Below are positions 6,114-14,292 of a stretch of DNA of 15,253 nucleotides, in pieces. Under the pieces are notes generated by a model that saw only the letters and a list, made by a program, of their open reading frames with translations, was not told the origin of the DNA and did not search any database. The translations under genes were made by a program, and so were the position numbers. The first letter of the stretch is position 1. Every line of letters starts with the position of its first letter. This stretch comes from an uncultured bacterium (GTDB taxonomy: Bacteria; Actinomycetota; Coriobacteriia; Coriobacteriales; Coriobacteriaceae), in contig CAJMSO010000016.1 in the NCBI GenBank assembly GCA_905216075.1, positions 1 through 15,253 of the forward strand, given 5' to 3'.

Positions 6114-9113
6114 ATGAGCGACATCATGAGGCCGATCCCGTTTTCGCAGCTGATGAACTGGATCATCGAGGAGCACAAGACTCAGGGCGCCGTCTTTGGC
6201 GTGCGCAAGATGGTCACGACCAACCAGGAGGGCGCGCTTCCCATTTTTGACGAGCGCATCGAGACTCCGTTTGGCCCGGCCGCCGGTCCCAATACGCAGC
6301 TGGCCCAGAACATCGTGGCCTCTTATGTGGCCGGTTCCCGCTTCTTTGAGCTCAAGACCGTCCAGGTTATGGACGGCGAGGAGCTCTCCAAGTGTGTGAA
6401 CAAGCCCTGCATCGTGGCGCAGGACGAGTGCTACAACTGTGAGTGGTCGACCGAGCTCGAGGTTCCGCAGGCCTTTGCCGAGTACGTGAAGGCATGGTTC
6501 GCCTGCCACCTCATCGCTCGCGAGTACGGCCTGGGAAGCCCGGACGGTTTTGTCTTCAACATGTCCGTGGGTTATGACCTGGAGGGCATCAAGAGCCCCA
6601 AGGTCGACGCCTACATCGAGGGTATGAAGGACGCCAGCGGCTCCGACGTCTGGAACGAGTGCCGCACATGGGCGCTCGCCAACCTGGACAAGTTTGAGCA
6701 TGTCGATGCCGCATTTGTCGAGTCCATCCCGGCGCGCGTGTCCAACTCCATCACCGAGTCTACCCTGCACGGCTGCCCGCCGGCGGAGATCGAGCGCATC
6801 GCGACCTATCTGATCACCGAGAAGGGCCTCAACACCTACATCAAGTGCAACCCCACGCTGCTGGGCTATGAGTTTGCCCGCCAGCGTCTGAACGAGCTGG
6901 GCTTTGATTACATCGTCTTCGACGATACGCACTTCCGCGAGGACCTGCAGTGGGTCGATGCCGTGCCTATGTTCGAGCGCCTGATTGCCCTGTGTGCCGA
7001 GCGCGGGCTGGAGTTTGGCGTCAAGCTCACCAACACCTTCCCCGTCGACGTGACGAGAAACGAGCTGCCCTCCACCGAGATGTACATGTCGGGCCGTTCG
7101 CTGTTCTCGCTGACCATTGAGGCCGCCCGTCGCATTACCGAGCAGTTCGATGGCAAGCTGCGCATCAGCTACTCCGGTGGTGCCACGGTCTACAATATCC
7201 GCGCCCTGTACGATGCCGGCATTTGGCCCGTTACCCTGGCGACCGACGTGCTCAAGCCCGGTGGCTACGAGCGCTTTAGCCAGATGGCTGGCGAGTTTAC
7301 CGACCTGGATGGCAAGCCGTTCGCGGGCGTCTCGCTCGAGGCCGTGACCGCGATCCAGACCGATTCGCTTACCAACCCGCTCTACAAAAAGCCGCTGCGT
7401 CCGCTGCCCGACCGCAAGGTCGCCGGCAAGAGCCCGCTTTCCGACTGCTTTACCACGCCGTGCCGTACGAGCTGCCCCATTCAGCAGGATATTCCCGCCT
7501 ACTTGGCGGCTGTGGACGAGGGCCGCTACGAGGACGCGCTCAACATCATCATCGAGCGCAACGCCCTGCCGTTCATTACCGGCACCATCTGCCCGCATCC
7601 CTGCGGCCGTGCCTGCGAGCGCGCGTTCTACGAGCCCGAGGGCGCCCAGATTCGCGCCAGCAAGCTCAAGGCCGCCCGCGAGGCCATGACCGCCGTGCTG
7701 CCCAAGCTGCGCGCCCAGGCCATCGTCAACGACGGCGAGCGCAACGTTGCCGTTATCGGCGGCGGCCCGGCCGGTCTGGCGACGGCATTCTTCCTGACGC
7801 GCGCCGGCGTGCCCGTCACCATCTTTGAGGCCCGCGACTCGCTCGGCGGCGTGGTCCGTCACGTGATCCCCGAGTTCCGTATCGCCAGCGACGATATCTC
7901 CCACGATGCCGAGCTCTGCCTGGCCTTTGGCGCCAAGGTGCAGCTCAACGCCCGCGTGGAGTCCATTGATGAGCTCAAGGCCCAGGACTTTACCGATGTG
8001 GTCGTGGCCACCGGCGCCTGGATGCCTGGTTCTGCGGGCTTGGGCGAGGGCGCCGAGCTCGACGTGCTGGAGTTCCTCGAGGCCGCCAAGAAGGGCGAGA
8101 AGCTCGAGCTGGGCGAGGACGTCGTGGTCATCGGCGCCGGCAACACCGCCATGGATGCGGCCCGCGTGGCCAAGCGCCTGGCTGGTGTGAAGAACGTGCG
8201 CCTGGTGTATCGCCGCACCAAGAAGCAGATGCCCGCCGACGAGGAAGAGCTTGATCTTGCTCTTGCCGACGGCGTTGAGTTCTGCGAGCTGCTGGCTCCC
8301 AAGGCACTCAACGGCGCCGTGCTGACCTGCGATGTTATGGAGCTTGGCGAGCCGGATGCAAGCGGCCGTCGCAGCCCCGTTGCCACGGGCGAGACCGTTG
8401 AGCTTCCCGCCACCACGGTGATCTGCGCCGTGGGTGAGGGTATCGATGCCAGCCTGTATGATGCCGCGGGCGTCGAGCACGACCGTCGTGGCCGTCTTGC
8501 CGCCACCTCCACCGGTGTCGAGGGTGTCTGGGCTGCGGGCGACTGCCGTCGCGGTCCTGCCACCGTGGTCGAGGCTATTTCCGACGCCGCCGAGGTCGCT
8601 CGCGCCATCGCCGGCGTGGACTTTAACAAGTACGCCGACTGCAACGAGCAGGCCGGCCGCGAGGACACCTGCTACGAGCGCAAGGGTACGCTCTGCCGCG
8701 ACAAGCGCAACTGCACCAAGACCCGTTGCCTGGGCTGCGGCTCTGTGTGCGAGGTCTGCTGCGACGTGTGCCCCAACCGCGCCAACGTGGCAATTAAGGT
8801 GCCAGGCCTGGCCAAGCATCAGGTCGTCCATGTCGACGGCATGTGCAACGAGTGCGGCAACTGCGCCGTGTTCTGCCCCTACCAGGAGGGTCGTCCCTAT
8901 AAGGACAAGCTCACCCTGTTCTGGAGCGAGCAGGACATGGAGAACTCCGAGAACGAGGGCTTCCTGGCCGTGGACGAGGACCACTTTAAGGTCCGCGTCG
9001 CCGGTACGGTCCGCACCGTCTCGGTCGATGCCGTCAACACCGGTCTGCCCGAGGCCGTCCGCCTGACCATCAGGGCCGTGCGCGACAACTATTCGTACCT
9101 TCTTAAGAAATAG
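6114..9113 (+). CDS. ygfK: YgfK-type flavin and iron-sulfur oxidoreductase of purine degradation
   Basis: The 999-residue product matches E. coli YgfK (about 1030) in size and layout. Residues 1 to about 430 form a TIM-barrel region like dihydroorotate/dihydropyrimidine dehydrogenases (FGPAAGPNTQLAQN). A GltD-like part follows, with an N-terminal cysteine cluster (CRTSCPIQ, CPHPCGRACE), a FAD-binding motif at G549 (GGGPAGLA) and an NAD(P)H-binding motif at G674 (GAGNTAMDAAR). The C-terminus carries cysteines 872, 875, 879, 882, 883 and 886, then a CxxCxxCxxxCP motif at 911-921. 'Selenate reductase subunit' is a historical label; the family is needed for anaerobic urate/purine breakdown. It probably passes electrons between NAD(P)H, iron-sulfur carriers and a purine intermediate. 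The start is ATG 6114, with AGAGGAG seven bases before it, rather than the upstream in-frame start at 6066. Confidence 0.92.
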   Translation: MSDIMRPIPFSQLMNWIIEEHKTQGAVFGVRKMVTTNQEGALPIFDERIETPFGPAAGPNTQLAQNIVASYVAGSRFFELKTVQVMDGEELSKCVNKPCIVAQDECYNCEWSTELEVPQAFAEYVKAWFACHLIAREYGLGSPDGFVFNMSVGYDLEGIKSPKVDAYIEGMKDASGSDVWNECRTWALANLDKFEHVDAAFVESIPARVSNSITESTLHGCPPAEIERIATYLITEKGLNTYIKCNPTLLGYEFARQRLNELGFDYIVFDDTHFREDLQWVDAVPMFERLIALCAERGLEFGVKLTNTFPVDVTRNELPSTEMYMSGRSLFSLTIEAARRITEQFDGKLRISYSGGATVYNIRALYDAGIWPVTLATDVLKPGGYERFSQMAGEFTDLDGKPFAGVSLEAVTAIQTDSLTNPLYKKPLRPLPDRKVAGKSPLSDCFTTPCRTSCPIQQDIPAYLAAVDEGRYEDALNIIIERNALPFITGTICPHPCGRACERAFYEPEGAQIRASKLKAAREAMTAVLPKLRAQAIVNDGERNVAVIGGGPAGLATAFFLTRAGVPVTIFEARDSLGGVVRHVIPEFRIASDDISHDAELCLAFGAKVQLNARVESIDELKAQDFTDVVVATGAWMPGSAGLGEGAELDVLEFLEAAKKGEKLELGEDVVVIGAGNTAMDAARVAKRLAGVKNVRLVYRRTKKQMPADEEELDLALADGVEFCELLAPKALNGAVLTCDVMELGEPDASGRRSPVATGETVELPATTVICAVGEGIDASLYDAAGVEHDRRGRLAATSTGVEGVWAAGDCRRGPATVVEAISDAAEVARAIAGVDFNKYADCNEQAGREDTCYERKGTLCRDKRNCTKTRCLGCGSVCEVCCDVCPNRANVAIKVPGLAKHQVVHVDGMCNECGNCAVFCPYQEGRPYKDKLTLFWSEQDMENSENEGFLAVDEDHFKVRVAGTVRTVSVDAVNTGLPEAVRLTIRAVRDNYSYLLKK

Positions 9114-9124
9114 GCGAGTCTCTT

Positions 9125-9604
9125 ATGGCCAAATCCATTCAACATCACGTGGCTTACGTTGCCTGCGGAAGTGGTTGCGCCTCCGCAGGCGGCGACGCCC
9201 GCTGCAGCGAAGGCTGCATTGGCTGTGGCGCCTGCGTCACGGCTTGCCCCCACGGTGCCATCGCGCTGGTCGACGGCGTCGCCCGTGTGGACCGCTCCAA
9301 GTGCACGGGCTGTGGCCTGTGCGGCATGGCGTGCCCGCAGCGCGTGATTGCCTTCGTTCCCGGCTACCAGAACATCCTGGTGCGCTGCAACAACACCGAT
9401 AAGGGCGCCATTGCGCGCAAGATCTGCGACACCAGCTGCATCGGTTGCGGCATGTGCGCCAAAAAGTGCCCTGCCGGCGCTATCCGCATCGAGGACAACT
9501 GCGCCCATATCGACGGCGTGGACTGCCTGTCGTGCGGCATGTGCGCCGTCGTCTGTCCGCATGGCGCCATCCACGACCGCACCGGCATCGCCGCCGGCGT
9601 GTAG
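9125..9604 (+). CDS. RnfB-like polyferredoxin with four [4Fe-4S] motifs
   Basis: The 159-residue protein holds four complete CxxCxxCxxxCP motifs: C31-C41, CTGCGLCGMACP, CIGCGMCAKKCP and CLSCGMCAVVCP. This predicts four [4Fe-4S] clusters. Three extra cysteines (C14, C18, C27) precede the first. The order and spacing, including ILVRCNNTDKGAIARKIC before the third motif, resemble the ferredoxin part of RnfB. There is no membrane anchor or signal peptide, so it should be soluble. It starts 11 bases after the YgfK stop with only a weak GGCGAG binding site, and ends 12 bases before the molybdenum enzyme gene, so the three are almost certainly co-transcribed. It most likely carries electrons between the hydroxylase and YgfK. 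It occupies the position where E. coli has the FAD subunit gene ygfM; E. coli YgfS is an analogous ferredoxin. Confidence 0.93.
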   Translation: MAKSIQHHVAYVACGSGCASAGGDARCSEGCIGCGACVTACPHGAIALVDGVARVDRSKCTGCGLCGMACPQRVIAFVPGYQNILVRCNNTDKGAIARKICDTSCIGCGMCAKKCPAGAIRIEDNCAHIDGVDCLSCGMCAVVCPHGAIHDRTGIAAGV

Positions 9605-9616
9605 AAAGGAATCACC

Positions 9617-12394
9617 ATGGCACAGGAATTCACTTTTACCGTTAACGGCGTCGAGCGCACGACGACGGAGAATAAACCGCTGCTGCGCTACCTGCGCGAC
9701 GACCTGCATATCCATTCCGCCAAGGACGGCTGCTCCGAAGGTGCTTGCGGTACCTGCACCATCCATGTGGACGGTGCGGCCGTCAAGGCGTGCGTGCTGA
9801 CCACCGCTCTTGCCGCCGGTCGTAACATCGTGACCGTCGAGGGCCTGCCCGAGGACGTGCGCGAGGCCTTTGTGTACGCCTTTGGCGCCGTGGGCGCCGT
9901 GCAGTGCGGCTTTTGCATTCCCGGCATGGTCATGGCGGGTGCAGCGCTCATCGCCGAGGACCCCGAGCCCACCGAGGAGCAGATCAAGTACGCCATTCGC
10001 GGTAACGTCTGCCGCTGCACCGGCTACAAAAAGATTATCGAGGGCATCTCGCTGGCCGCTGCGGTGCTCCGCGGCGAAAAGCAGATCGACGAGGACCTGG
10101 AGCGCGGCGATGACTACGGCGTGGGCAAGCGCGCTTTCCGTATCGACGTGCGCAAGAAGGTGCTCGGTGAGGGCAAGTACCCCGACGACATCGACGGGCT
10201 CGATCAACCGGGCCTGACCTATGCCAGCGCCGTGCGCTCCAAGTATCCGCGCGCCCGTGTGCTCTCCATCGACACCTCCAAGGCCGAGGCCCTGCCCGGC
10301 GTGGTGGGCATCCTGCGCGCCGAGGACGTGCCGGTCAACCAGGTCGGCCACCTTATCCAGGACTGGGACGTCATGATTGCGGCGGGCGATATCACCCGCT
10401 GTGTGGGTGACGCCATCGTGTTGGTGGTCGCCGAGGACGAAGCGACGCTCGAGAAGGCCAAGAAGCTCGTAAAGATCGATTACGAGCCTCTGGAGCCCGT
10501 GCGTAACATCGCCGAGGCCAGGGCTGCCGACGCCCCGCGCCTGCACGACAGCTTCTTTGCCTTTGGCAACACGGTGGAGCTCAAGGACAACGTGTGCCAG
10601 AGCCGCCATGTGACGCGCGGCGACGCCGCCAAGGCGCTGGCGGAGAGCGCGTTCACCGTGACGCAGCGCTTTACCACGCCCTTTACCGAGCATGCCTTCT
10701 TGGAGCCCGAGTGCGCCGTTGCCTTCCCGTATAAGAACGGCGTCAAGGTGCAGTCGACCGACCAGGGTGCCTACGACACGCGCAAAGAGTGTGCCCACAT
10801 GTTTGGCTGGGACAACGAGCCCGAGCGCGTGGTCGTCGAGACCATGCTCGTGGGCGGCGGCTTTGGCGGCAAGGAGGACGTGTCCATCCAGCACCTGGCC
10901 GCGCTTGCTGCCTATAAGTTCCAGCGTCCTGTGAAGTGCAAGCTCACGCGTGCCGAGTCGCTCGCGTTCCATCCCAAGCGCCACGCCATGGACGGCACCT
11001 TTACGCTGGGCTGCGACGCCGAGGGCAACTTTACCGGCCTGGATTGCGAGATCAACTTTGACACCGGCGCCTACGCGTCGCTGTGCGGCCCGGTGCTCGA
11101 GCGCGCCTGCACGCACGCCGTCGGCCCCTACAAGTACCAGAACACCGACATTCGCGGTTTTGGCTACTACACCAACAACCCGCCCGCCGGCGCGTACCGA
11201 GGCTTTGGCGTTTGCCAGTCCGAGTTTGCGCTCGAGAGCCTGATCGACCTGCTGGCAGAAAAGGTCGGCCTGGATCCGTGGGAGATTCGTTACCGAAACG
11301 CTATCGAGCCGGGCGAGGTTTTGCCCAACGGCCAAATTGCCGACTGTTCCACGGCGCTTAAGGAGACACTGCTCGAGGTCAAGGATGCCTACTATGCGCA
11401 TCCCGGACACGCCGGCATTGCCTGCGCCATGAAGAACGCTGGCGTGGGTGTTGGCCTGCCCGATGCCGGCCGCTGCAAGATTCGCATCGAGGACGGCGTG
11501 GCTGTGGTCTATGCCGCCACGTCCGACATCGGCCAGGGCTGCAACACCGTCTTTTTGCAGGACGTTGCCGAGGCATGCGGCCTGCCGCTTCGCTGCATCG
11601 CCAACGGCGAGTGCTCCACCGAGAACGCTCCCGACTCCGGCACCACGTCTGGTTCGCGTCAGACGGTCGTGACCGGCGAGGCCGTGCGCGGCGCCGCCTT
11701 CCTGCTGCGCGATGCCATGCTTGACATCGAGGCCGGCAAGCCCGCGCCCGATGCTCCCGTGAGCGCGCATGGCGACGGCGTCAAGATCGAGTACGACGAC
11801 GGTCACGCCTATCAGCTGCACACGCAGGAGCTCGTCGCCGGCCAGGGTATGCATCCTCAGGATCCCGTGGCCGCCATCAAGGCACTCGAGGGATGCGAGT
11901 TTGGCTACGTGTACTTGGAGCCGACCGACAAGCTGGGTGCGGATGTTCCCAACCCCAAGAGCCACATCTGCTACGGCTTTGCCACGCATGTGGTCATTTT
12001 GGACGATGACGGCCGCGTGAGCGAGGTCTATGCTGCGCACGATTCCGGCAAGGTAGTCAACCCCATCTCCATCCAGGGTCAGATCGAAGGCGGCGTGCTC
12101 ATGGGTATGGGCTATGCGCTTACCGAGGACTGGCCGCTCAAGGACTGCGTGCCCCAGGCAAGGTACGGTACGCTCGGGCTGTTCCGTGCGCCCGAGATTC
12201 CAGATATCCACGCCATTTACGTGGAGAAGGACGAGCTGCTGCCCGTGGCATATGGCGGCAAGGGCATCGGCGAGATCGCAACGATTCCCACGGCGCCCGC
12301 CGTACAGAACGCCTATCGCGCATTTGACGGCAAGCTGCGTCCGGATCTGCCCATGGTGGATACGCCGTACAGCCGCGCCCGTCACCGTGGGTAG
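9617..12394 (+). CDS. xdhD: XdhD-type fused [2Fe-2S]/molybdopterin purine hydroxylase (XdhAC fusion)
   Basis: The 925-residue enzyme joins the iron-sulfur subunit to the molybdopterin subunit, as in E. coli XdhD (956). Residues 1 to about 155 hold both [2Fe-2S] sites: C39, C44, C47, C59 and C97, C100, C132, C134. From about 170 onward come the cofactor-binding landmarks GGGFGGKED (413-421), YRGFG with R528, SDIGQGCNT, and the likely catalytic glutamate E886 in GKGIGEIATIP. The sequence after this Glu differs from the GEPP of classical xanthine dehydrogenases and fits the selenium-linked group with a labile Se ligand. It should hydroxylate or reductively dehydroxylate a purine such as xanthine, urate or an 8-oxopurine in the cytosol. 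No FAD domain or subunit gene is adjacent. AAAGGA precedes ATG 9617; the gene ends the operon. Confidence 0.93.
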   Translation: MAQEFTFTVNGVERTTTENKPLLRYLRDDLHIHSAKDGCSEGACGTCTIHVDGAAVKACVLTTALAAGRNIVTVEGLPEDVREAFVYAFGAVGAVQCGFCIPGMVMAGAALIAEDPEPTEEQIKYAIRGNVCRCTGYKKIIEGISLAAAVLRGEKQIDEDLERGDDYGVGKRAFRIDVRKKVLGEGKYPDDIDGLDQPGLTYASAVRSKYPRARVLSIDTSKAEALPGVVGILRAEDVPVNQVGHLIQDWDVMIAAGDITRCVGDAIVLVVAEDEATLEKAKKLVKIDYEPLEPVRNIAEARAADAPRLHDSFFAFGNTVELKDNVCQSRHVTRGDAAKALAESAFTVTQRFTTPFTEHAFLEPECAVAFPYKNGVKVQSTDQGAYDTRKECAHMFGWDNEPERVVVETMLVGGGFGGKEDVSIQHLAALAAYKFQRPVKCKLTRAESLAFHPKRHAMDGTFTLGCDAEGNFTGLDCEINFDTGAYASLCGPVLERACTHAVGPYKYQNTDIRGFGYYTNNPPAGAYRGFGVCQSEFALESLIDLLAEKVGLDPWEIRYRNAIEPGEVLPNGQIADCSTALKETLLEVKDAYYAHPGHAGIACAMKNAGVGVGLPDAGRCKIRIEDGVAVVYAATSDIGQGCNTVFLQDVAEACGLPLRCIANGECSTENAPDSGTTSGSRQTVVTGEAVRGAAFLLRDAMLDIEAGKPAPDAPVSAHGDGVKIEYDDGHAYQLHTQELVAGQGMHPQDPVAAIKALEGCEFGYVYLEPTDKLGADVPNPKSHICYGFATHVVILDDDGRVSEVYAAHDSGKVVNPISIQGQIEGGVLMGMGYALTEDWPLKDCVPQARYGTLGLFRAPEIPDIHAIYVEKDELLPVAYGGKGIGEIATIPTAPAVQNAYRAFDGKLRPDLPMVDTPYSRARHRG

Positions 12395-12457
12395 GGCGCA
12401 GACGGCATTGCTGATGGGCCGTTCGCGCTCAGCATCAACTACATACGCTGCGCCTTT

Positions 12458-12489
12458 GGCCCCGGCTCCATCGCGAGCTGGGGCCTTTT
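12458..12489 (+). terminator. Rho-independent terminator of the purine operon
   Basis: An 11-bp stem (12458-12468 with 12475-12485, one G-U pair) and a 6-base loop are followed directly by TTTTGTTT. It lies 64 bases after the stop of the molybdenum enzyme gene and isolates the purine operon from the next gene. The stretch from 12490 to 12569 shows no gene, only a minor CCCG/CGGG palindrome near 12512-12524. Confidence 0.9.
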
Positions 12490-12569
12490 GTTTGGAGCGG
12501 AGACAGCATCCCGGAATTCGGGCAATCCGGTGGTCAGGGGTTGAGCGAGCGTCGCGCTAAGGATGCCAA

Positions 12570-12684
12570 GCGTAAAACCTTCAATGAAAATGGCGTAAAA
12601 ACTACATCTGTCATGGCGTAAAAACTACATTGAAAGTAGCGTAAAATCAGCATTGAGAATGGCGTAATTTCGCATATCGCGTGA
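12570..12684 (+). repeat. Tandem array of five 23-base units before the AAA ATPase gene
   Basis: GCGTAA begins at 12570, 12593, 12616, 12639 and 12662, exactly 23 bases apart each time. The first four units begin GCGTAAAA; positions 9-12 vary, and most end in a CATTGA-x-AATG-like part that is itself weakly palindromic. Unit 5 is the most diverged after GCGTAA. Units 2 and 3 share their first 15 bases. There are no spacers, so this is not CRISPR. The array ends 19 bases before the GTG start of the ATPase, just ahead of its ribosome binding site, so it overlaps the promoter/leader. It looks like iteron-style protein-binding sites or a repeated RNA leader element. Confidence 0.88.
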
Positions 12685-12703
12685 TAGAGAGGGACGGCCG
12701 TCT

Positions 12704-13999
12704 GTGGATGCACCAAAGAGATTGACCCAAAAGGGATATAGGCCCCGGCTCATAGAGGAGCGCCTCGACACCCTTATGCGGGCGTTTGGCTGTGTGGAGA
12801 TCAACGGCCCCAAATGGGGCGGCAAGACCTGGACGGCGCTCTCTCGCTCGGCGAGCGTCTCCAGGCTCGATGAGCCTGCGCAGCGTGCGGCGGCAGAGGT
12901 CGACCCAAGCCTGGCGCTCATCGGCGATGCGCCACACCTGGTCGATGAATGGCAGGAGGTGCCCGAGGTTTGGGATGCCGCCCGGCGTTTCGTGGACGCG
13001 AGCGGCAACGAACGGGGGACACTTTTGCTCACGGGCTCGACCGCGCTCAAAAGCGAGGAGCGCAGCCATGTTCGTCATTCCGGCACGGGTAGGATCGCCC
13101 GTCTGTCAATGCGCCCCATGGCCCTGTGTGAGTCGGGCGACGGCGAGCCGCTCGTGTCACTGGCAAGCCTCTTTAAGGGCGAGGATTTTGCCCCTCAGCG
13201 TCGCGAGAGCACGGTGGATGACGTCGCCCGCTGGTGCTGCAGGGGCGGTTGGCCTGCAAATCTTGGGCTTTCGGAAGATCTTGCGCGAGAGACGGCAAGC
13301 CAGTACGGGCACTCGGTGCTCGACGTCAACGTGCTGGACGAGGGCATGTCGCCCGAGCTTGCACACGGCCTTTTGCGAGCTCTTGCCATGAACGAGAGCC
13401 AGGCTGTCACGTACAAGACGCTCGTAAAGGACGCCTCGTACGGTGAGGCGGGCCCCGACGAGAGGACCATCGCTGCGTACTTGGACCTCTTCAACAGGCT
13501 CAAGCTGACCGAGGACCTGTGCGGATGGGAGCCGCCCATGCGCTCGAAGGCCCGCGTTCGCGTGCGCCCCAAGCGCTACTTCTGTGACCCGTCACTTGCG
13601 GCGGCGTTGCTGGGGGCTACCCCTGAGCGGCTGCTTGGCGATATGCAAACGCTGGGGATGCTCTTTGAGAATCTCGTCCTGCGCGACGTGCGCGTGTTCC
13701 TTTCCACCTACGGCGGTGTCGACAACAGTGTCCATTATTTCCGAGATGAGAAGGGCCTTGAGGTCGATCTGATCGTTGAGCACGACGGGCGCTGGGGAGC
13801 CATCGAGGTCAAGCTGAGTGATGCGAAAGCAGACGATGGAGCGAGAAATCTCAAGGCGCTGGAGAGGAAAGTGCTCTCCAATCCTGCCGCCCAGAATGCC
13901 GCGCCGGCGTTTTTGGCGGTCGTGGTTGGAAAGGGGAGCATTGCCTACACACGCGACGACGGCGTGGCGGTGATTCCCATGGCGGCACTTGGGGCGTAG
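12704..13999 (+). CDS. AAA ATPase with C-terminal DUF4143 domain
   Basis: The 431-residue cytosolic protein has the layout of the widespread AAA_14-DUF4143 family. Walker A is G35-PKWG-G40-K41-T42 and Walker B ends in LVDEWQE with D81-E82. A sensor-like LLTGST follows at about 108-113, with an arginine-rich GRIARLSMRPM segment after it. Toward the C-terminus, D355 (GLEVDLIVEH) and E368-V-K370 (GAIEVKL) have the spacing of a PD-(D/E)xK nuclease-type core. The family's biochemical role is unknown; defence, mobile-element and toxin-like roles have been suggested only by context. The start is GTG 12704 with GAGAGGGA nine bases upstream; no better in-frame start is visible. It follows the 23-base repeat array directly and has no partner gene in the window, so gene plus array may form one self-regulating unit. 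Both motif sets are intact. Confidence 0.88.
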   Translation: MDAPKRLTQKGYRPRLIEERLDTLMRAFGCVEINGPKWGGKTWTALSRSASVSRLDEPAQRAAAEVDPSLALIGDAPHLVDEWQEVPEVWDAARRFVDASGNERGTLLLTGSTALKSEERSHVRHSGTGRIARLSMRPMALCESGDGEPLVSLASLFKGEDFAPQRRESTVDDVARWCCRGGWPANLGLSEDLARETASQYGHSVLDVNVLDEGMSPELAHGLLRALAMNESQAVTYKTLVKDASYGEAGPDERTIAAYLDLFNRLKLTEDLCGWEPPMRSKARVRVRPKRYFCDPSLAAALLGATPERLLGDMQTLGMLFENLVLRDVRVFLSTYGGVDNSVHYFRDEKGLEVDLIVEHDGRWGAIEVKLSDAKADDGARNLKALERKVLSNPAAQNAAPAFLAVVVGKGSIAYTRDDGVAVIPMAALGA

Positions 14000-14127
14000 T
14001 GGTTTTGCGGGCGTGCCGTGCTTCCTTTACCGAAAATCCATTTGGTAAACCAGATGCTCGCGGATAGAATAAAGTTGACGGCAGCCCAAGGGTGATAGCT
14101 GGGCAGCGCCGTTGCTTGGTCAAGAGG

Positions 14128-14271
14128 TCAGTGCCTTAATGGCAGCGACTTGTTATGCTTCGAATGCTGCTTGAGTGCCTCGGAAAGTTCGATAAGCGCC
14201 GTGAAGAGCGAGACCAAAGCAACCAAGAGCTCTACGAGCTCTGATGGGCCCGGGATGACCGCTGATTCAAG
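14128..14271 (-). pseudogene. Possible small hydrophobic (holin/toxin-like) protein frame without a clear start
   Basis: On the minus strand an open frame of 47 codons ends in TGA at 14130-14128. Its middle part ELVELLVALVSLFTALIEL is a convincing single membrane helix. It is followed by a basic, polar tail (KQHSKHNK), the general design of type I toxin or holin-like small proteins. No ATG or GTG start lies between the upstream in-frame stop (14274-14272) and the helix; only TTG codons inside the helix could start it, without a good ribosome binding site. It may therefore be decayed or use an unusual start. A plus-strand terminator-like hairpin overlaps its 5' part, as an antisense RNA would. 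Confidence 0.3.
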
Positions 14272-14292
14272 TCACCGGGCCTAAATCTTTTT
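14246..14292 (+). terminator. Terminator-like hairpin, plus strand
   Basis: GGCCCGG (14247-14253) pairs with CCGGGCC (14275-14281). After a two-base bulge TGAC (14256-14259) pairs with GTCA (14271-14274). CTTTTT follows at 14287-14292, six bases after the stem, which is farther than usual. It could end transcripts from the ATPase gene or a small RNA antisense to the hydrophobic frame. Confidence 0.5.

Noticed and set aside
5961..8984. Minus-strand open frame of 1007 codons opposite ygfK
   Set aside because: Same shadow effect: rich in V, G, H, L and A, with no family motifs, while the plus strand carries intact cofactor motifs.
9089..12385. Minus-strand open frame of 1098 codons opposite the ferredoxin and xdhD genes
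   Set aside because: Shadow of two clearly real genes in third-position-complementary frame; spans two genes and has no motifs.
9617..12394. Selenocysteine insertion (in-frame TGA with SECIS) in the hydroxylase
   Set aside because: The frame is continuous without TGA; selenium in this enzyme group is a labile cofactor ligand, not selenocysteine.
12570..12684. CRISPR array
   Set aside because: The 23-base units are contiguous with no spacers between conserved repeats, and no cas gene is present.
12534..12716. Minus-strand 60-codon frame reading through the tandem array
   Set aside because: It covers the repeats and the ATPase start, has no ribosome binding site or homology I recognise, and is explained by the repeat sequence.
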